Part shown: positions 19,154-30,048 of the stretch, one piece after another
Layout: every line of letters begins with the position of its first letter
How positions within the stretch are numbered: position 1 is the first letter of the stretch
NCBI RefSeq assembly: GCF_027595165.1
Contig: NZ_CP097291.1
Span: forward strand, 1,054,001-1,118,000
Reading direction: 5' to 3'
Origin: Providencia sp. PROV188
Lineage (GTDB): Bacteria; Pseudomonadota; Gammaproteobacteria; Enterobacterales; Enterobacteriaceae
DNA length: 64,000 nt
Made by a program: the position numbers and the translations under genes
Notes under the pieces: model-generated
What the model was told of the DNA's origin: nothing
The model's input: only the letters and a program-made list of their open reading frames with translations
The model's database searches: none

Positions 19154-20440
19154 TTATTTTTTGTCTAACTCAGAACTGAATTCACGTCTGTCGTAGCCAG
19201 TATACAGTTGGCGAGGACGCGCAATTTTCAGACCTTCATCGTGCATTTCGTTCCAATGTGCAATCCAACCAATGGTACGTGCAATCGCGAAGATAACAGT
19301 AAACATTGAAGATGGAATCCCCATTGCTTTCAGGATGATACCTGAGTAGAAGTCAACGTTAGGGTACAGTTTCTTCTCAATGAAGTACGGGTCGTTCAGT
19401 GCGATACGTTCTAATTCCATGGCCACTTCAAGCAGGCTATCATTTAAACCCAGCTCGTTCAGTACTTCATGGCAAGTTTCACGCATAACGGTAGCGCGTG
19501 GGTCATGGTTTTTATAAACACGGTGACCGAAGCCCATTAAGCGGAAAGAGTCGTTTTTATCTTTTGCACGTTCGATAAATGCTGGGATGTGCTCAACAGT
19601 TTGAATCTCTTCAAGCATACGTAGGCATGCTTCGTTAGCGCCACCATGAGCAGGTCCCCACAGAGACGCGATACCTGCTGCAATACACGCAAATGGGTTA
19701 GCACCGGAAGAACCAGCGGTACGGACTGTTGAGGTTGATGCGTTTTGTTCGTGGTCAGCGTGTAGGATCAAAATACGGTCCATTGCGCGCTCAAGTACTG
19801 GGTTAACCACATATTCTTCACATGGTGTAGAGAACATCATGTGCAAGAAGTTACCCGCGTAAGATAAATCATTACGAGGATAAACAAAAGGTTGACCAAT
19901 AGAGTATTTATAACACATCGCTGCAACGGTCGGCATTTTAGACAGCAGACGGTAAGCGGTGATTTCACGGTGGCGAGGGTTATTAACGTCTAATGCATCG
20001 TGGTAGAATGCTGCTAGAGCACCTGTTACCCCACACAGAACTGCCATTGGGTGAGAGTCACGACGGAATCCATTAAGCATACGAGTGATTTGCTCATGGA
20101 TCATGGTGTGGCGGGTCACCGTATTTTTAAATGTATTGTACTGTTCTTGGGTTGGTGCTTCGCCGTATAACAGGATATAACAGACTTCAAGGTATGAGGC
20201 TTGAGTGGCGAGTTGATCAATTGGGAAACCACGGTGGAGTAGAACGCCTTTATCACCATCGATATAGGTAATTTTTGACTCACAGGATGCGGTAGAAGTA
20301 AAACCGGGGTCGTATGTGAAGAACCCTTTAGAACCTAAAGCTCGTACATCGATAACATCTTGGCCAATGGTTGGGCTTAGGATGTCTAGTTCGAAATCAC
20401 CTTTACTTCCAGTCATTATCTTAGCTTTGTTATCAGCCAT
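19154..20440 (-). CDS. gltA: Citrate synthase, type II
   Basis: GltA (428 residues) condenses acetyl-CoA with oxaloacetate, the entry step of the TCA cycle. It matches the large NADH-regulated hexameric enzyme of Gram-negative bacteria (E. coli 427). Catalytic-region motifs are visible: [35 protein letters not shown] and [14 protein letters not shown] precedes ATG 20440. It diverges from sdhC across about 650 bp, as in E. coli, where both promoters respond to ArcA and carbon status. Confidence 0.97.
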   Translation of the reverse strand: MADNKAKIMTGSKGDFELDILSPTIGQDVIDVRALGSKGFFTYDPGFTSTASCESKITYIDGDKGVLLHRGFPIDQLATQASYLEVCYILLYGEAPTQEQYNTFKNTVTRHTMIHEQITRMLNGFRRDSHPMAVLCGVTGALAAFYHDALDVNNPRHREITAYRLLSKMPTVAAMCYKYSIGQPFVYPRNDLSYAGNFLHMMFSTPCEEYVVNPVLERAMDRILILHADHEQNASTSTVRTAGSSGANPFACIAAGIASLWGPAHGGANEACLRMLEEIQTVEHIPAFIERAKDKNDSFRLMGFGHRVYKNHDPRATVMRETCHEVLNELGLNDSLLEVAMELERIALNDPYFIEKKLYPNVDFYSGIILKAMGIPSSMFTVIFAIARTIGWIAHWNEMHDEGLKIARPRQLYTGYDRREFSSELDKK

Positions 20441-20845
20441 TTACGGTCTCCTTAGCGCTTGATAATCCACACTCAACAACCCAGAACTCAGCGTTATACT
20501 GCGTCTTTGAGCATTGTTCTATCGGTGTGTTGAGAAAATCAGCGGGATATCACATAAAACCTTGAAATCCGGCAACCAATATCAATACCGATAACAATGT
20601 GGTTAGGTTGTTTGCGAGTGTATAGGGCGTTATGTTCTTTTTTTGTTGTTTTCTCTACAATATCATTATTTGTGGTAAGGGAAACAACTTTCATAACTTT
20701 TGTTTATACTTGCATACTCATTCACATTACTACACGACTCTGGGTCATCCGTAACGTATTCAGATAAATCTGTCAGGCATATATGTAAGATAAATGTTGA
20801 ATCATTGTCAAATAAGATAAGCACATTTATATAAAATGTTTAAAT

Positions 20846-20861
20846 CGTGATCCTTCTCACT
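20846..20861 (+). promoter_or_regulatory. CRP-like site upstream of sdhC
   Basis: CGTGA-TCCTTC-TCACT matches the CRP consensus TGTGA-N6-TCACA at 8 of 10 positions. A -10-like TATACT lies at 20922-20927, so the site would centre near -80. This fits catabolite control of the TCA operon. The rest of 20441-21092 is promoter and leader DNA without a gene I can support. Confidence 0.5.
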
Positions 20862-20977
20862 GTTCGGGCTAAATGTCTCCAAACCTTTTGTGTGGGAATT
20901 GTAATAGCAATGTGAAGACTTTATACTGGCGCCAGGTCTCCGGATTACCCTGAGTAGGAGTTCCCAGCGTGATCAGT

Positions 20978-21026
20978 ATGCAACTTTATTCAAACATGAT
21001 GGATTAAAGTTTGTGTTAAGTTGCAT
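20978..21026 (+). other. Long hairpin in the sdhC leader
   Basis: ATGCAACTT (20978-20986) pairs with AAGTTGCAT (21018-21026), and inside them CAAAC pairs with GTTTG, forming an extended stem about 65 bases before the sdhC start. The sdhC leader in E. coli is a target of several sRNAs, so a regulatory role is plausible but inferred. Confidence 0.5.
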
Positions 21027-21092
21027 TTTGTACCCCTGTCGCTGTCTGATTTCCACCCCAGGTCCGGAGGATGGAAAATAATAAAGAGCTGT

Positions 21093-21482
21093 GTGGGCAA
21101 AATTGTGAAAAAACAAAGACCTGTCAACCTTGATTTGCAGACGATTCACTTTCCGATTACTGCAATATCGTCGATCTTGCACCGTGTCTCTGGCGTCATT
21201 ACTCTCATCGCAGTTGGTATTCTGCTTTGGTTGCTAGGGACTTCTCTCTCCTCTCCAGAAGGTTTTCAATACGCGTCTGAAATAATGACTGGCTTTTTTG
21301 CCAAGTTCATTCTTTGGGGGATCTTAACAGCGCTGGCGTACCACATTTGTGGTGGTATTCGTCATATGCTGATGGATTTCGGTTGTGTTGATGAAACCCT
21401 TGCTGCGGGCAACTCATCCGCAAAAATTACATTCGTAATTACTGTAATTCTGGCAATTCTGGCGGGGATCTTAGTATGGTAA
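21093..21482 (+). CDS. sdhC: Succinate dehydrogenase cytochrome b556 subunit
   Basis: SdhC is one of two membrane anchors of complex II, binding quinone and heme b. With GTG 21093 as start the protein has 129 residues, exactly the E. coli length, and aligns from [10 protein letters not shown] onward; AAAGAG lies 5 bases upstream. Earlier in-frame ATGs would add an unrelated N-terminus. Three helices are evident, and His84 (LAYH) corresponds to the heme ligand. IRHMLMDFG is also conserved. The stop overlaps the sdhD start by 7 bases. Confidence 0.95.
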   Translation: MGKIVKKQRPVNLDLQTIHFPITAISSILHRVSGVITLIAVGILLWLLGTSLSSPEGFQYASEIMTGFFAKFILWGILTALAYHICGGIRHMLMDFGCVDETLAAGNSSAKITFVITVILAILAGILVW

Positions 21483-21820
21483 GTAATGCATCAGCTTTAG
21501 GCCGTACTGGTATCCAGGACTGGCTGCTAATCCGTGGTTCGGCGATCGTTATCGTCCTCTACGTACTCTACATTGTTGGCTTCGTAGCAATTAATGATAT
21601 TACCTATGAAGTATGGCGTGGCTTCTTTGCCTCCTCTGTGACCAAAGTATTCACCATCCTCACATTGTTCTCAATTCTTGTGCATGCCTGGATTGGTATG
21701 TGGCAAGTACTGACTGACTATGTTAAGCCGCTGGCGATTCGCTTAGTGCTGCAACTGGCCATCGTGGTTGGTTTACTGGCTTACTTAATTTACGGAACAA
21801 TTGTTGTGTGGGGTGCATAA
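21476..21820 (+). CDS. sdhD: Succinate dehydrogenase membrane anchor subunit
   Basis: The 114-residue second anchor of complex II has three membrane helices and [17 protein letters not shown], where His70 matches the E. coli heme ligand His71 and Asp81-Tyr82 the quinone-site pair. It overlaps sdhC and ends two bases before sdhA, so the operon is tightly coupled. Confidence 0.96.
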   Translation: MVSNASALGRTGIQDWLLIRGSAIVIVLYVLYIVGFVAINDITYEVWRGFFASSVTKVFTILTLFSILVHAWIGMWQVLTDYVKPLAIRLVLQLAIVVGLLAYLIYGTIVVWGA

Positions 21821-21821
21821 A

Positions 21822-23588
21822 ATGAATCTGCCAATCAGAGAGTTTGACGCTATCGTTATCGGTGCGGGCGGTGCAGGTATGCGCGCAGCACTACAAATTT
21901 CTCAACAAGGCCTATCTTGTGCTTTGTTATCTAAAGTTTTTCCAACTCGTTCTCATACTGTGTCAGCGCAAGGTGGTATCACTGTTGCACTTGGTAACAC
22001 ACACCCTGACAACTGGGAATGGCACATGTACGACACCGTTAAAGGTTCCGACTATATCGGTGACCAAGACGCTATCGAATACATGTGTAAAACAGGACCG
22101 GAAGCTATCCTTGAATTAGAACATATGGGATTGCCTTTCTCTCGCCTTGATGATGGACGTATTTATCAACGTCCATTCGGTGGTCAGTCTAAGAATTTCG
22201 GTGGCGAGCAAGCGGCACGTACTGCTGCGGCAGCTGACCGTACTGGTCACGCACTGTTACATACTTTGTATCAGCAAAACTTAAAAAACCACACTACGAT
22301 TTTCTCTGAATGGTATGCACTGGATTTAGTGAAAAACCAAGATGGCGATATCGTAGGTTGTACTGCAATCTGTATGGAAACGGGCGAGCTGGTTTACTTC
22401 AAAGCGAAAGCAACCATCTTAGCAACTGGCGGTGCAGGTCGTATTTACCAATCCACCACTAACGCACACATCAATACGGGTGACGGTGTTGGTATGGCCG
22501 TACGTGCTGGCGTTCCATTACAAGATATGGAAATGTGGCAGTTCCACCCAACGGGTATCGCTGGCGCAGGTGTTCTGGTCACAGAAGGCTGTCGTGGTGA
22601 AGGTGGTTACCTGCTGAATAAAGATGGCGAGCGTTTCATGGAACGTTATGCACCAAACGCGAAAGACCTTGCTGGTCGTGATGTTGTTGCACGTTCAATC
22701 ATGATTGAAATTCGTGAGGGTCGTGGTTGTGATGGCCCATGGGGTCCACACGCGAAACTGAAACTGGACCACTTAGGAAAAGATGTTCTGGAATCTCGCT
22801 TACCGGGTATCCTTGAATTATCTCGTACTTTTGCTCACGTTGACCCAGTTAAAGAGCCAATCCCAGTTATCCCAACTTGTCACTATATGATGGGTGGTAT
22901 TCCAACTAAAGTGACGGGTCAAGCAATTCGCTATAACGAAAAAGGCGAAGACGAAGTGATTCCGGGTCTGTTTGCTGTGGGTGAGATTGCTTGTGTATCT
23001 GTACACGGCGCTAACCGTTTAGGTGGTAACTCCCTACTTGACCTCGTAGTTTTTGGTCGTTCTGCTGGCTTACACTTAAATGAATCCATCATGGAACAAG
23101 GTACAATGCGTGATGCGTCTGAATCAGACATCGATGCAGCAATGGCTCGTTTCAATCGTTGGGAAAATGCGCGTACGGGTGAAGATCCAACTGATATCCG
23201 TAAAGCGCTGCAATCTTGTATGCAGAACAACTTCTCCGTATTCCGTGAAGGGGATGCAATGGCGAAGGGCTTAGAAGAACTGAAAGAAATCCGTGAACGT
23301 CTGAAAAATGCGCGTCTGGATGACACTTCAACTGAGTTCAATACCCAACGTATCGAATGTTTAGAGCTGGATAACCTGATGGAAACTGCTTATGCAACTG
23401 CACAAGCTGCAAACTTCCGTACAGAGAGCCGTGGTGCTCACAGTCGCTTTGACTTCCCAGATCGTGATGATGCAAATTGGTTATGTCACTCATTATATCT
23501 ACCGCAATCTGAAACGATGACTCGTCGTGAAGTGAACATGCAACCTAAGTTGCGTGAAGCCTTCCCACCGAAGATTCGTACTTATTAA
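21822..23588 (+). CDS. sdhA: Succinate dehydrogenase flavoprotein subunit
   Basis: SdhA oxidises succinate to fumarate through covalently bound FAD. From ATG 21822 it has 588 residues, the E. coli length; a frame extension to 21801 overlaps sdhD and is not homologous. Visible are the dinucleotide motif [11 protein letters not shown], the FAD-attachment His45 in [21 protein letters not shown], the catalytic-loop [10 protein letters not shown] and [12 protein letters not shown]. It lies between the anchors and sdhB on the inner face of the membrane. Confidence 0.97.
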   Translation: MNLPIREFDAIVIGAGGAGMRAALQISQQGLSCALLSKVFPTRSHTVSAQGGITVALGNTHPDNWEWHMYDTVKGSDYIGDQDAIEYMCKTGPEAILELEHMGLPFSRLDDGRIYQRPFGGQSKNFGGEQAARTAAAADRTGHALLHTLYQQNLKNHTTIFSEWYALDLVKNQDGDIVGCTAICMETGELVYFKAKATILATGGAGRIYQSTTNAHINTGDGVGMAVRAGVPLQDMEMWQFHPTGIAGAGVLVTEGCRGEGGYLLNKDGERFMERYAPNAKDLAGRDVVARSIMIEIREGRGCDGPWGPHAKLKLDHLGKDVLESRLPGILELSRTFAHVDPVKEPIPVIPTCHYMMGGIPTKVTGQAIRYNEKGEDEVIPGLFAVGEIACVSVHGANRLGGNSLLDLVVFGRSAGLHLNESIMEQGTMRDASESDIDAAMARFNRWENARTGEDPTDIRKALQSCMQNNFSVFREGDAMAKGLEELKEIRERLKNARLDDTSTEFNTQRIECLELDNLMETAYATAQAANFRTESRGAHSRFDFPDRDDANWLCHSLYLPQSETMTRREVNMQPKLREAFPPKIRTY

Positions 23589-23623
23589 TGCGTGGTGTTA
23601 ATCCAGTTGCGGAGAAATAAACT

Positions 23624-24340
23624 ATGAAACTAGAATTTTCGATTTATCGCTACAATCCTGATGTAGACAATGCGCCACGTATGCAAGATTACACCCTTGA
23701 AGTGAAAGAAGGGCGTGACATGATGCTGCTGGATGCGTTAATTCAGTTAAAAGAACAAGATCCAACACTCTCATTCCGTCGTTCTTGCCGTGAAGGTGTA
23801 TGTGGTTCTGATGGTCTGAACATGAACGGTAAAAACGGACTGGCTTGTATTACGCCATTGTCTGCTTTAACCCGTAGTGGTAAAAAAATTGTGATCCGTC
23901 CATTGCCCGGTCTGCCAGTGATTCGTGACCTGATCATCGACATGACGCAATTTTATACTCAATACGAAAAAATTCGTCCGTATCTTCTTAATGATAATAA
24001 GAATCCGCCGGCGCGCGAAAACTTACAGCTACCAGAACAACGTGAAAAACTTGATGGTCTTTACGAGTGTATTCTGTGTGCATGCTGTTCAACTTCATGC
24101 CCATCTTTCTGGTGGAATCCGGACAAATTTATCGGTCCTGCAGGTCTGCTCGCTGCCTATAGATTCTTAATTGACAGTCGCGATACTGAAACAGATTCAC
24201 GATTAGATGATCTGAACGACGCTTTTAGTGTTTTCCGCTGTCATAGCATCATGAATTGTGTCAATGTATGCCCTAAAGGACTAAATCCAACGAAAGCTAT
24301 CGGTCACATTAAGTCTATGTTATTGAAACATAGCGCCTAA
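23624..24340 (+). CDS. sdhB: Succinate dehydrogenase iron-sulfur subunit
   Basis: SdhB passes electrons from FAD to quinone through three clusters. In 238 residues it has the [2Fe-2S] ligands (SCREGVCGSD, then GLAC), the [4Fe-4S] motif CILCACCSTSCP and the [3Fe-4S] motif CHSIMNCVNVCPKG. Length equals the E. coli subunit. It starts 35 bp after sdhA; AGAAATAAACT precedes ATG. A structured 378-bp spacer separates it from sucA. Confidence 0.97.
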   Translation: MKLEFSIYRYNPDVDNAPRMQDYTLEVKEGRDMMLLDALIQLKEQDPTLSFRRSCREGVCGSDGLNMNGKNGLACITPLSALTRSGKKIVIRPLPGLPVIRDLIIDMTQFYTQYEKIRPYLLNDNKNPPARENLQLPEQREKLDGLYECILCACCSTSCPSFWWNPDKFIGPAGLLAAYRFLIDSRDTETDSRLDDLNDAFSVFRCHSIMNCVNVCPKGLNPTKAIGHIKSMLLKHSA

Positions 24341-24348
24341 ATCGATAC

Positions 24349-24376
24349 AGCCTGCGGCGCTTAGGTGCCGTAGGCT
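24349..24376 (+). terminator. Hairpin after sdhB (possible attenuator)
   Basis: AGCCTGCGGC and GCCGTAGGCT form a ten-pair stem with one G-U wobble just after the sdhB stop. The following AAATTT is not a strong U-run, so partial termination or an RNA-stability role is likelier than a full stop. Confidence 0.5.
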
Positions 24377-24517
24377 AAATTTGGATAGCACAAAATACGT
24401 ACTTAAAGTAAAAAATAAGCGTAAAGTAAGTATAAGTCTTAAATTGAATCACTGAAACGTAAAGTAAAAAGTCAAAAAGTGAAAGTAAAAAGCCAACTGC
24501 AAAACAAGATGAAGACA

Positions 24518-24585
24518 CTTGCGAAAGCAAGGAACCTTTAAAAACCGTAGACAGTTTTTAAAGGTTCCTTAAAAGGGAAACCCTT
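24518..24585 (+). other. Series of strong hairpins in the sucA leader
   Basis: Three consecutive inverted repeats occur: CTTGC-GAAA-GCAAG (24518-24531, a GNRA tetraloop), GGAACCTTTAAAAAC with GTTTTTAAAGGTTCC (24531-24568, a perfect 15-bp stem) and AAGGG-AAA-CCCTT (24573-24585). Upstream, 24400-24500 repeats GTAAAGTAAAAAG-like segments. No protein gene is supported in 24341-24718. This is a structured mRNA leader or small RNA of unknown role. Confidence 0.62.
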
Positions 24586-24718
24586 AATTGATAAGAGGGA
24601 CTCCCAAAGTGAGAACATGCAAAAAGCACGTCCAAGAGAACCTTTATCGAGGTCGCTTAAATGCGGCGATTAGTTAACCACGGCGAAAACTAAAGCTTAT
24701 AAAGCTTAAGGGATCACA

Positions 24719-27526
24719 ATGCAGAACGGCGTAATGAAGGACTGGCTGGATTCAAGCTTTCTGGCAGGCGCGAACCAGTCTTATATAGAACAGCTCTATG
24801 AAGATTATCTGACTGACCCTAATTCCGTAGATGTCGAATGGAGAGAAATCTTCCAGCAACTACCTGGAGCGGGTAATAGCGGTGAGCAATTACATTCGCA
24901 AGCACGAGACTACTTCCGTCGCTTAGCAAAAGATTCTACCCGTTACCACACCTCTGTTAGCGATCCAACGATCGACGCAAAACAAGTTAAAGTTTTGCAG
25001 CTCATCAATGCCTTCCGCTTCCGCGGACATCAAAATGCAAATCTCGACCCGTTAGGACTTTGGAAACGCGAAGCCGTTCCAGATCTGGACCCTACATTCC
25101 ATAACCTAACCAAAGAAGATTTCGACGAAACTTTCAACGTGGGTTCATTTGCAATTGGCAAAGAAACCATGAAACTCAGCGAACTATATGACCACCTGAA
25201 ACGCATCTATTGCGGTTCCATTGGTGCGGAATATATGCACATTACTAACACAGAAGAAAAACGTTGGATCCAACAACGTTTAGAGTCTGTGAATGTTGCG
25301 CAGCAATTTTCTAAAGAAGAAAAACGTCGCTTCTTAGCTGAATTAACAGCAGCAGAAGGTCTTGAGCGTTACCTTGGTGCAAAATTCCCAGGTGCAAAAC
25401 GTTTCTCTTTAGAAGGTGGCGATGCACTGATCCCAATGCTGAAGGATCTTATCCATCATGCAGGCAAACAAGACACTCGTGAAGTGGTGCTTGGTATGGC
25501 GCACCGTGGCCGCCTAAACGTCCTGATCAACATTCTGGGTAAAAAACCAGCCGAATTATTTGATGAATTTGCTGGTAAGCATAAAGACCATTCAAGCGCA
25601 GGTGACGTTAAATATCACCAAGGTTTCTCTTCTGATTTCGAAACGGCGGGTTCCCGTGTTCACTTAGCACTGGCATTTAACCCATCACACTTAGAAATCG
25701 TAAGCCCAGTGGTTATCGGTTCTGTACGTGCTCGCCGTGACCGTCTGGACGAAGGTCGTAGTAATATGGTTCTGCCAATCACCATTCACGGTGACTCAGC
25801 AGTAACTGGTCAAGGTGTTGTACAAGAAACCCTGAACATGTCTCAGGCTCGTGGTTATGAAGTTGGCGGTACCATGCGTATCGTTATCAACAACCAAGTT
25901 GGTTTCACAACCTCAAACCCGAAAGACACGCGTTCAACAGAATACTGTACTGATATCGTGAAAATGGTGCAGGCGCCTATTTTCCACGTTAATGCTGATG
26001 ACCCTGAAGCGGTTGCATTCGTGACTCGCTTAGCCTTAGATTTCCGTAACACCTTTAAGCGCGATGTGATGATCGACTTAGTGTGCTACCGCCGTCATGG
26101 ACATAACGAAGCTGATGAGCCAAGTGCAACTCAGCCAATCATGTACCAAAAAATTAAACAGCACCCAACCCCACGTAAAATCTACGCAGATCGTTTAATC
26201 GAAGCTGGCGTGGTTTCTGCGAATGAAGTCACTGAAATGGTTAACCTGTATCGTGACGCGTTAGATCGTGGTGACTGTGTTGTTGAAGAATATCGTGAAA
26301 TGGGGCTGCATTCTTACACTTGGGAACCGTACTTAAATCATGAGTGGAATGAGCAATACAAATCTAACTACGATATTAAACGTTTAACTGAGTTAGCGAC
26401 TAAGCTGAGCACGATCCCTGAAGGTATCGTTGCGCAATCTCGTGTTGAGAAAATTTATTCTGACCGCGCTGAAATGGCGAAAGGCGAAAAATTACTTGAT
26501 TGGGGTGCGGCAGAAACTCTGGCTTACGGTACGTTAGTTGATGAAGGTATTCCAATCCGTTTATCTGGTGAAGATGCGGGGCGTGGTACGTTCTTCCACC
26601 GTCATGCAGTTGTTCACAACCAAACTAATGGCTCTGTTTACGTACCTCTGCAAAATGTTCATAGCGGCCAAGGTGTATTCAACGTTTGGGACTCTGTTCT
26701 GACTGAAAACGCAGTATTGGCATTTGAGTATGGCTATGCAACAACTGAACCGCGCGCGCTGACTATTTGGGAAGCTCAGTTCGGTGACTTTGCTAACTGT
26801 GCGCAAGTTGTTATCGACCAATTCATTAGCTCTGGTGAGCAAAAATGGGGTCGTATGTGTGGTCTGGTTATGCTACTGCCTCATGGTTATGAAGGTCAGG
26901 GCCCAGAGCACTCATCTGCACGTTTAGAGCGTTACCTGCAACTGTGTGCAGATCAAAACATGCAAGTGTGTGTGCCATCAACACCAGCCCAGGTTTATCA
27001 CATGTTACGCCGTCAAGCACTGCGCGATATGCGTCGTCCTCTGATTGTTATGTCACCTAAGTCACTGTTACGTCATCCATTAGCAGTTTCTAGCATGGAT
27101 GAGCTGGCGAATGGTTCATTCCAACCAGTTATCGGTGAAATTGACGAAATTAATCCGAAAGATGTGAAACGCGTCGTTATGTGTTCCGGTAAAGTTTATT
27201 ACGATTTATTAGAACAACGTCGTAAGAAAGAGCAAAAAGATGTGGCTATCGTGCGTATTGAACAGCTGTATCCGTTCCCACGCGAAGATATCCAAAAAGT
27301 ATTCGCTCAGTACGCTCATGTGAAAGATTTCGTTTGGTGCCAAGAAGAGCCACTAAACCAAGGTGCTTGGTATTGCAGCCAGCACAATTTCCATGAAGCT
27401 ATCCCTGCAGGCGCAACTTTACGCTATGCGGGTCGAGCAGCTTCTTCTTCTCCAGCAGTTGGTTATACCTCCGTTCACCAGGAACAACAAGCGGCCCTGG
27501 TTAATGACGCTTTGAACATTGCATAA
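24719..27526 (+). CDS. sucA: 2-oxoglutarate dehydrogenase E1 component
   Basis: SucA (935 residues; E. coli 933) is the thiamine-diphosphate E1 that decarboxylates 2-oxoglutarate and succinylates the lipoyl arm of SucB. It begins MQNGVMKDWLDSSFLAGANQ, matching the E. coli N-terminus, and shows LGMAHRGRLN, HGDSAVTGQGV, the ThDP/Mg site near RRHGHNEADEPS, and the transketolase-like EYGYATTEP and PHGYEGQGPEHSSARLER. It follows a structured leader and starts the suc part of the cluster. Confidence 0.97.
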   Translation: MQNGVMKDWLDSSFLAGANQSYIEQLYEDYLTDPNSVDVEWREIFQQLPGAGNSGEQLHSQARDYFRRLAKDSTRYHTSVSDPTIDAKQVKVLQLINAFRFRGHQNANLDPLGLWKREAVPDLDPTFHNLTKEDFDETFNVGSFAIGKETMKLSELYDHLKRIYCGSIGAEYMHITNTEEKRWIQQRLESVNVAQQFSKEEKRRFLAELTAAEGLERYLGAKFPGAKRFSLEGGDALIPMLKDLIHHAGKQDTREVVLGMAHRGRLNVLINILGKKPAELFDEFAGKHKDHSSAGDVKYHQGFSSDFETAGSRVHLALAFNPSHLEIVSPVVIGSVRARRDRLDEGRSNMVLPITIHGDSAVTGQGVVQETLNMSQARGYEVGGTMRIVINNQVGFTTSNPKDTRSTEYCTDIVKMVQAPIFHVNADDPEAVAFVTRLALDFRNTFKRDVMIDLVCYRRHGHNEADEPSATQPIMYQKIKQHPTPRKIYADRLIEAGVVSANEVTEMVNLYRDALDRGDCVVEEYREMGLHSYTWEPYLNHEWNEQYKSNYDIKRLTELATKLSTIPEGIVAQSRVEKIYSDRAEMAKGEKLLDWGAAETLAYGTLVDEGIPIRLSGEDAGRGTFFHRHAVVHNQTNGSVYVPLQNVHSGQGVFNVWDSVLTENAVLAFEYGYATTEPRALTIWEAQFGDFANCAQVVIDQFISSGEQKWGRMCGLVMLLPHGYEGQGPEHSSARLERYLQLCADQNMQVCVPSTPAQVYHMLRRQALRDMRRPLIVMSPKSLLRHPLAVSSMDELANGSFQPVIGEIDEINPKDVKRVVMCSGKVYYDLLEQRRKKEQKDVAIVRIEQLYPFPREDIQKVFAQYAHVKDFVWCQEEPLNQGAWYCSQHNFHEAIPAGATLRYAGRAASSSPAVGYTSVHQEQQAALVNDALNIA

Positions 27527-27540
27527 TTAAAGGATAGAAA

Positions 27541-28749
27541 ATGAGTAGCGTAGAAATTCTTGTTCCCGATCTTCCTGAATCCGTCGCTGATGCAGCGGTT
27601 GCCACATGGCATAAAAAACCAGGTGACAGTGTTCAGCGTGACGAAGTTCTGGTTGAGATCGAAACAGACAAAGTTGTTCTTGAAGTTCCTGCAAGTGAAG
27701 CAGGTGTTCTGGAAGCCATTATTGAAGAAGAAGGCGCAACTGTTTTATCTAAACAGTTACTAGGTCGCATTCGTTTAGGCGATAGCACAGGTATCCCTGC
27801 TGAAGTTAAAGAAGCAGCACCTGCACCAGCAGCACGTCAAACGGCGAGCTTAGAAGAAGAAAGTAATGATGCGCTGAGCCCAGCGATTCGTCGTCTGGTC
27901 GCTGAGCACAACCTGAACCCTGCGGATATCAAAGGGACTGGTGTTGGCGGTCGTCTGACTCGTGAAGATGTTGAAAAACATTTAGCAGCTAAACCAGCTG
28001 CGGCACCTGCGGCTCAAGCACCAGCTGCAGCTCAAGCACCATTAGCTCACCGTAGTGAAAAACGTGTTCCGATGACTCGCCTGCGTAAACGTATTGCAGA
28101 GCGTCTGTTGGAAGCGAAAAACAGCACGGCGATGTTAACAACCTTCAACGAAATCAACATGCAGCCTATTAAAGACCTGCGTGCACAGTACGGTGAAGCA
28201 TTTGAAAAACGTCACGGTGTACGTTTAGGCTTTATGTCTTTCTACATTAAGGCGGCGGTTGAAGCACTGAAACGCTATCCAGAAGTGAACGCTTCTATCG
28301 ATGGTTCGGACGTGGTTTACCATAACTATTTCGACATCAGTATTGCGGTATCAACACCGCGTGGCCTGGTAACCCCAGTTCTGCGTGATGTGGATGCAAT
28401 GAGCATGGCTGATATCGAGAAAAATATTAAAGAGCTGGCTGTCAAAGGTCGCGACGGTAAATTAACTGTTGAAGATTTAAGTGGCGGTAACTTCACTATC
28501 ACTAACGGTGGTGTGTTCGGTTCTCTGATGTCTACTCCAATCATTAACCCACCACAAAGCGCAATCTTAGGCATGCATGCCATCAAAGACCGCCCAATGG
28601 CAGTTAATGGTAAGGTAGAAATTCTTCCAATGATGTATTTAGCGCTGTCTTATGACCACCGTTTAATCGATGGTCGTGAATCAGTTGGCTTCTTAGTGGC
28701 TATCAAAGATATGTTGGAAGATCCAACTCGTTTACTGCTAGACGTATAG
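27541..28749 (+). CDS. sucB: Dihydrolipoyllysine succinyltransferase (E2)
   Basis: SucB forms the 24-mer core of the 2-oxoglutarate dehydrogenase complex. Its 402 residues contain the lipoyl domain (about 1-77, lipoyl-Lys in [11 protein letters not shown]), an Ala/Pro linker, the peripheral-subunit-binding domain (about 108-145, [12 protein letters not shown]), a second Ala-rich linker ([16 protein letters not shown]) and the catalytic domain with [11 protein letters not shown], whose His and Asp are catalytic. It starts 14 bp after sucA with AAAGGA upstream. Confidence 0.97.
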   Translation: MSSVEILVPDLPESVADAAVATWHKKPGDSVQRDEVLVEIETDKVVLEVPASEAGVLEAIIEEEGATVLSKQLLGRIRLGDSTGIPAEVKEAAPAPAARQTASLEEESNDALSPAIRRLVAEHNLNPADIKGTGVGGRLTREDVEKHLAAKPAAAPAAQAPAAAQAPLAHRSEKRVPMTRLRKRIAERLLEAKNSTAMLTTFNEINMQPIKDLRAQYGEAFEKRHGVRLGFMSFYIKAAVEALKRYPEVNASIDGSDVVYHNYFDISIAVSTPRGLVTPVLRDVDAMSMADIEKNIKELAVKGRDGKLTVEDLSGGNFTITNGGVFGSLMSTPIINPPQSAILGMHAIKDRPMAVNGKVEILPMMYLALSYDHRLIDGRESVGFLVAIKDMLEDPTRLLLDV

Positions 28750-28797
28750 AAACATAACAGGGCAGGGGGACAACCTGTCCGGTCTGAGGTAACCGAT

Positions 28798-28817
28798 GCA
28801 GCCAGTTCGCTGGCTGC
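28798..28817 (+). other. UUCG-capped hairpin between sucB and sucC
   Basis: GCAGCCAG-TTCG-CTGGCTGC is a perfect 8-bp stem with a very stable UUCG loop in the 132-bp sucB-sucC gap, and a smaller GGACA-ACC-TGTCC stem precedes it. No T-run follows. It may stabilise processed mRNA ends. Confidence 0.6.
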
Positions 28818-28881
28818 TAAATCTGTAACAATTGCAAGGGGCGATAAACGCTCCTCCAGACTCAATTATGGATAGAACATC

Positions 28882-30048
28882 ATGAATTTACACGAGTATC
28901 AGGCAAAACAGCTTTTTACACGCTATGGTTTACCAGCTCCAACTGGTTATGCCTGTTCATCAGTAGAAGAAGCAGTAGCTGCGGCGAAAAAAATCGGTAA
29001 TGGTCCATGGGTTATCAAATGCCAAGTTCACGCAGGTGGACGTGGTAAAGCTGGCGGCGTAAAAGTTACAAAAGATATCAATGACATCCGTGAATTTGCT
29101 GAAAAATGGTTAGGTAAGAATCTGGTTACTTACCAAACTGATGCAAATGGTCAGCCGGTTAACCAAATTTTGGTTGAAAGCGCGACTGATATCGCTAAAG
29201 AACTGTATTTAGGTGCAGTCGTGGACCGTGGTACACGTCGCGTTGTATTCATGGCTTCAACTGAAGGCGGCGTTGAAATTGAAAAAGTTGCTGAAGAAAC
29301 ACCAGAACTGATCCACAAAGCCGTTATCGATCCGCTGACTGGCCCAATGCCATATCAAGGTCGTGAACTGGCATTCAAATTAGGCTTAACGGGTAAACAA
29401 GTTAGCCAATTCGCTAAAATCTTCATGGGCTTAGCAACCATGTTCTTAGAGCGTGATTTAGCGCTGATCGAAGTTAACCCATTAGTTATCAATACTGAAG
29501 GCGATTTAGTTTGCTTAGATGGTAAATTAGGCGTGGATAGCAACGCTCTGTATCGTCAAGCTGAAATGCGTGAAATGCACGATCCATCTCAAGAAGATGC
29601 ACGTGAAGCTCAAGCGGCTAAGTGGGAACTTAACTACGTTGCTCTGGATGGTAATATCGGCTGTATGGTTAACGGTGCGGGCCTTGCAATGGGTACCATG
29701 GATATCGTTAAACTGCACGGCGGTGCGCCAGCTAACTTCCTTGACGTTGGTGGCGGTGCAACCAAAGAACGCGTAACTGAAGCGTTTAAAATCATTCTTT
29801 CGGATAAGAGCGTTAAAGCTGTATTCGTAAACATTTTTGGTGGTATCGTTCGCTGTGACCTGATTGCAGACGGCATCATTGGTGCAGTAGAAGAAGTTGG
29901 CGTGAATGTACCAGTAGTTGTACGTTTAGAAGGTAACAATGCAGAGTTAGGTGCGAAAAAACTGGCAGACAGCGGCTTAAATATTATCGCTGCAAACAGC
30001 CTGACAGATGCAGCTAAGAAAGCAGTAGCAGCGGCGGAGGCTAAATAA
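28882..30048 (+). CDS. sucC: Succinyl-CoA synthetase beta subunit
   Basis: SucC (388 residues, E. coli length) is the nucleotide-binding subunit that converts succinyl-CoA, ADP and phosphate to succinate, CoA and ATP. The ATP-grasp domain begins [20 protein letters not shown] and includes [14 protein letters not shown]; the C-terminal domain has [10 protein letters not shown] and [12 protein letters not shown]. The TAA stop shares its last A with the sucD ATG, so translation is coupled. Confidence 0.97.
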   Translation: MNLHEYQAKQLFTRYGLPAPTGYACSSVEEAVAAAKKIGNGPWVIKCQVHAGGRGKAGGVKVTKDINDIREFAEKWLGKNLVTYQTDANGQPVNQILVESATDIAKELYLGAVVDRGTRRVVFMASTEGGVEIEKVAEETPELIHKAVIDPLTGPMPYQGRELAFKLGLTGKQVSQFAKIFMGLATMFLERDLALIEVNPLVINTEGDLVCLDGKLGVDSNALYRQAEMREMHDPSQEDAREAQAAKWELNYVALDGNIGCMVNGAGLAMGTMDIVKLHGGAPANFLDVGGGATKERVTEAFKIILSDKSVKAVFVNIFGGIVRCDLIADGIIGAVEEVGVNVPVVVRLEGNNAELGAKKLADSGLNIIAANSLTDAAKKAVAAAEAK

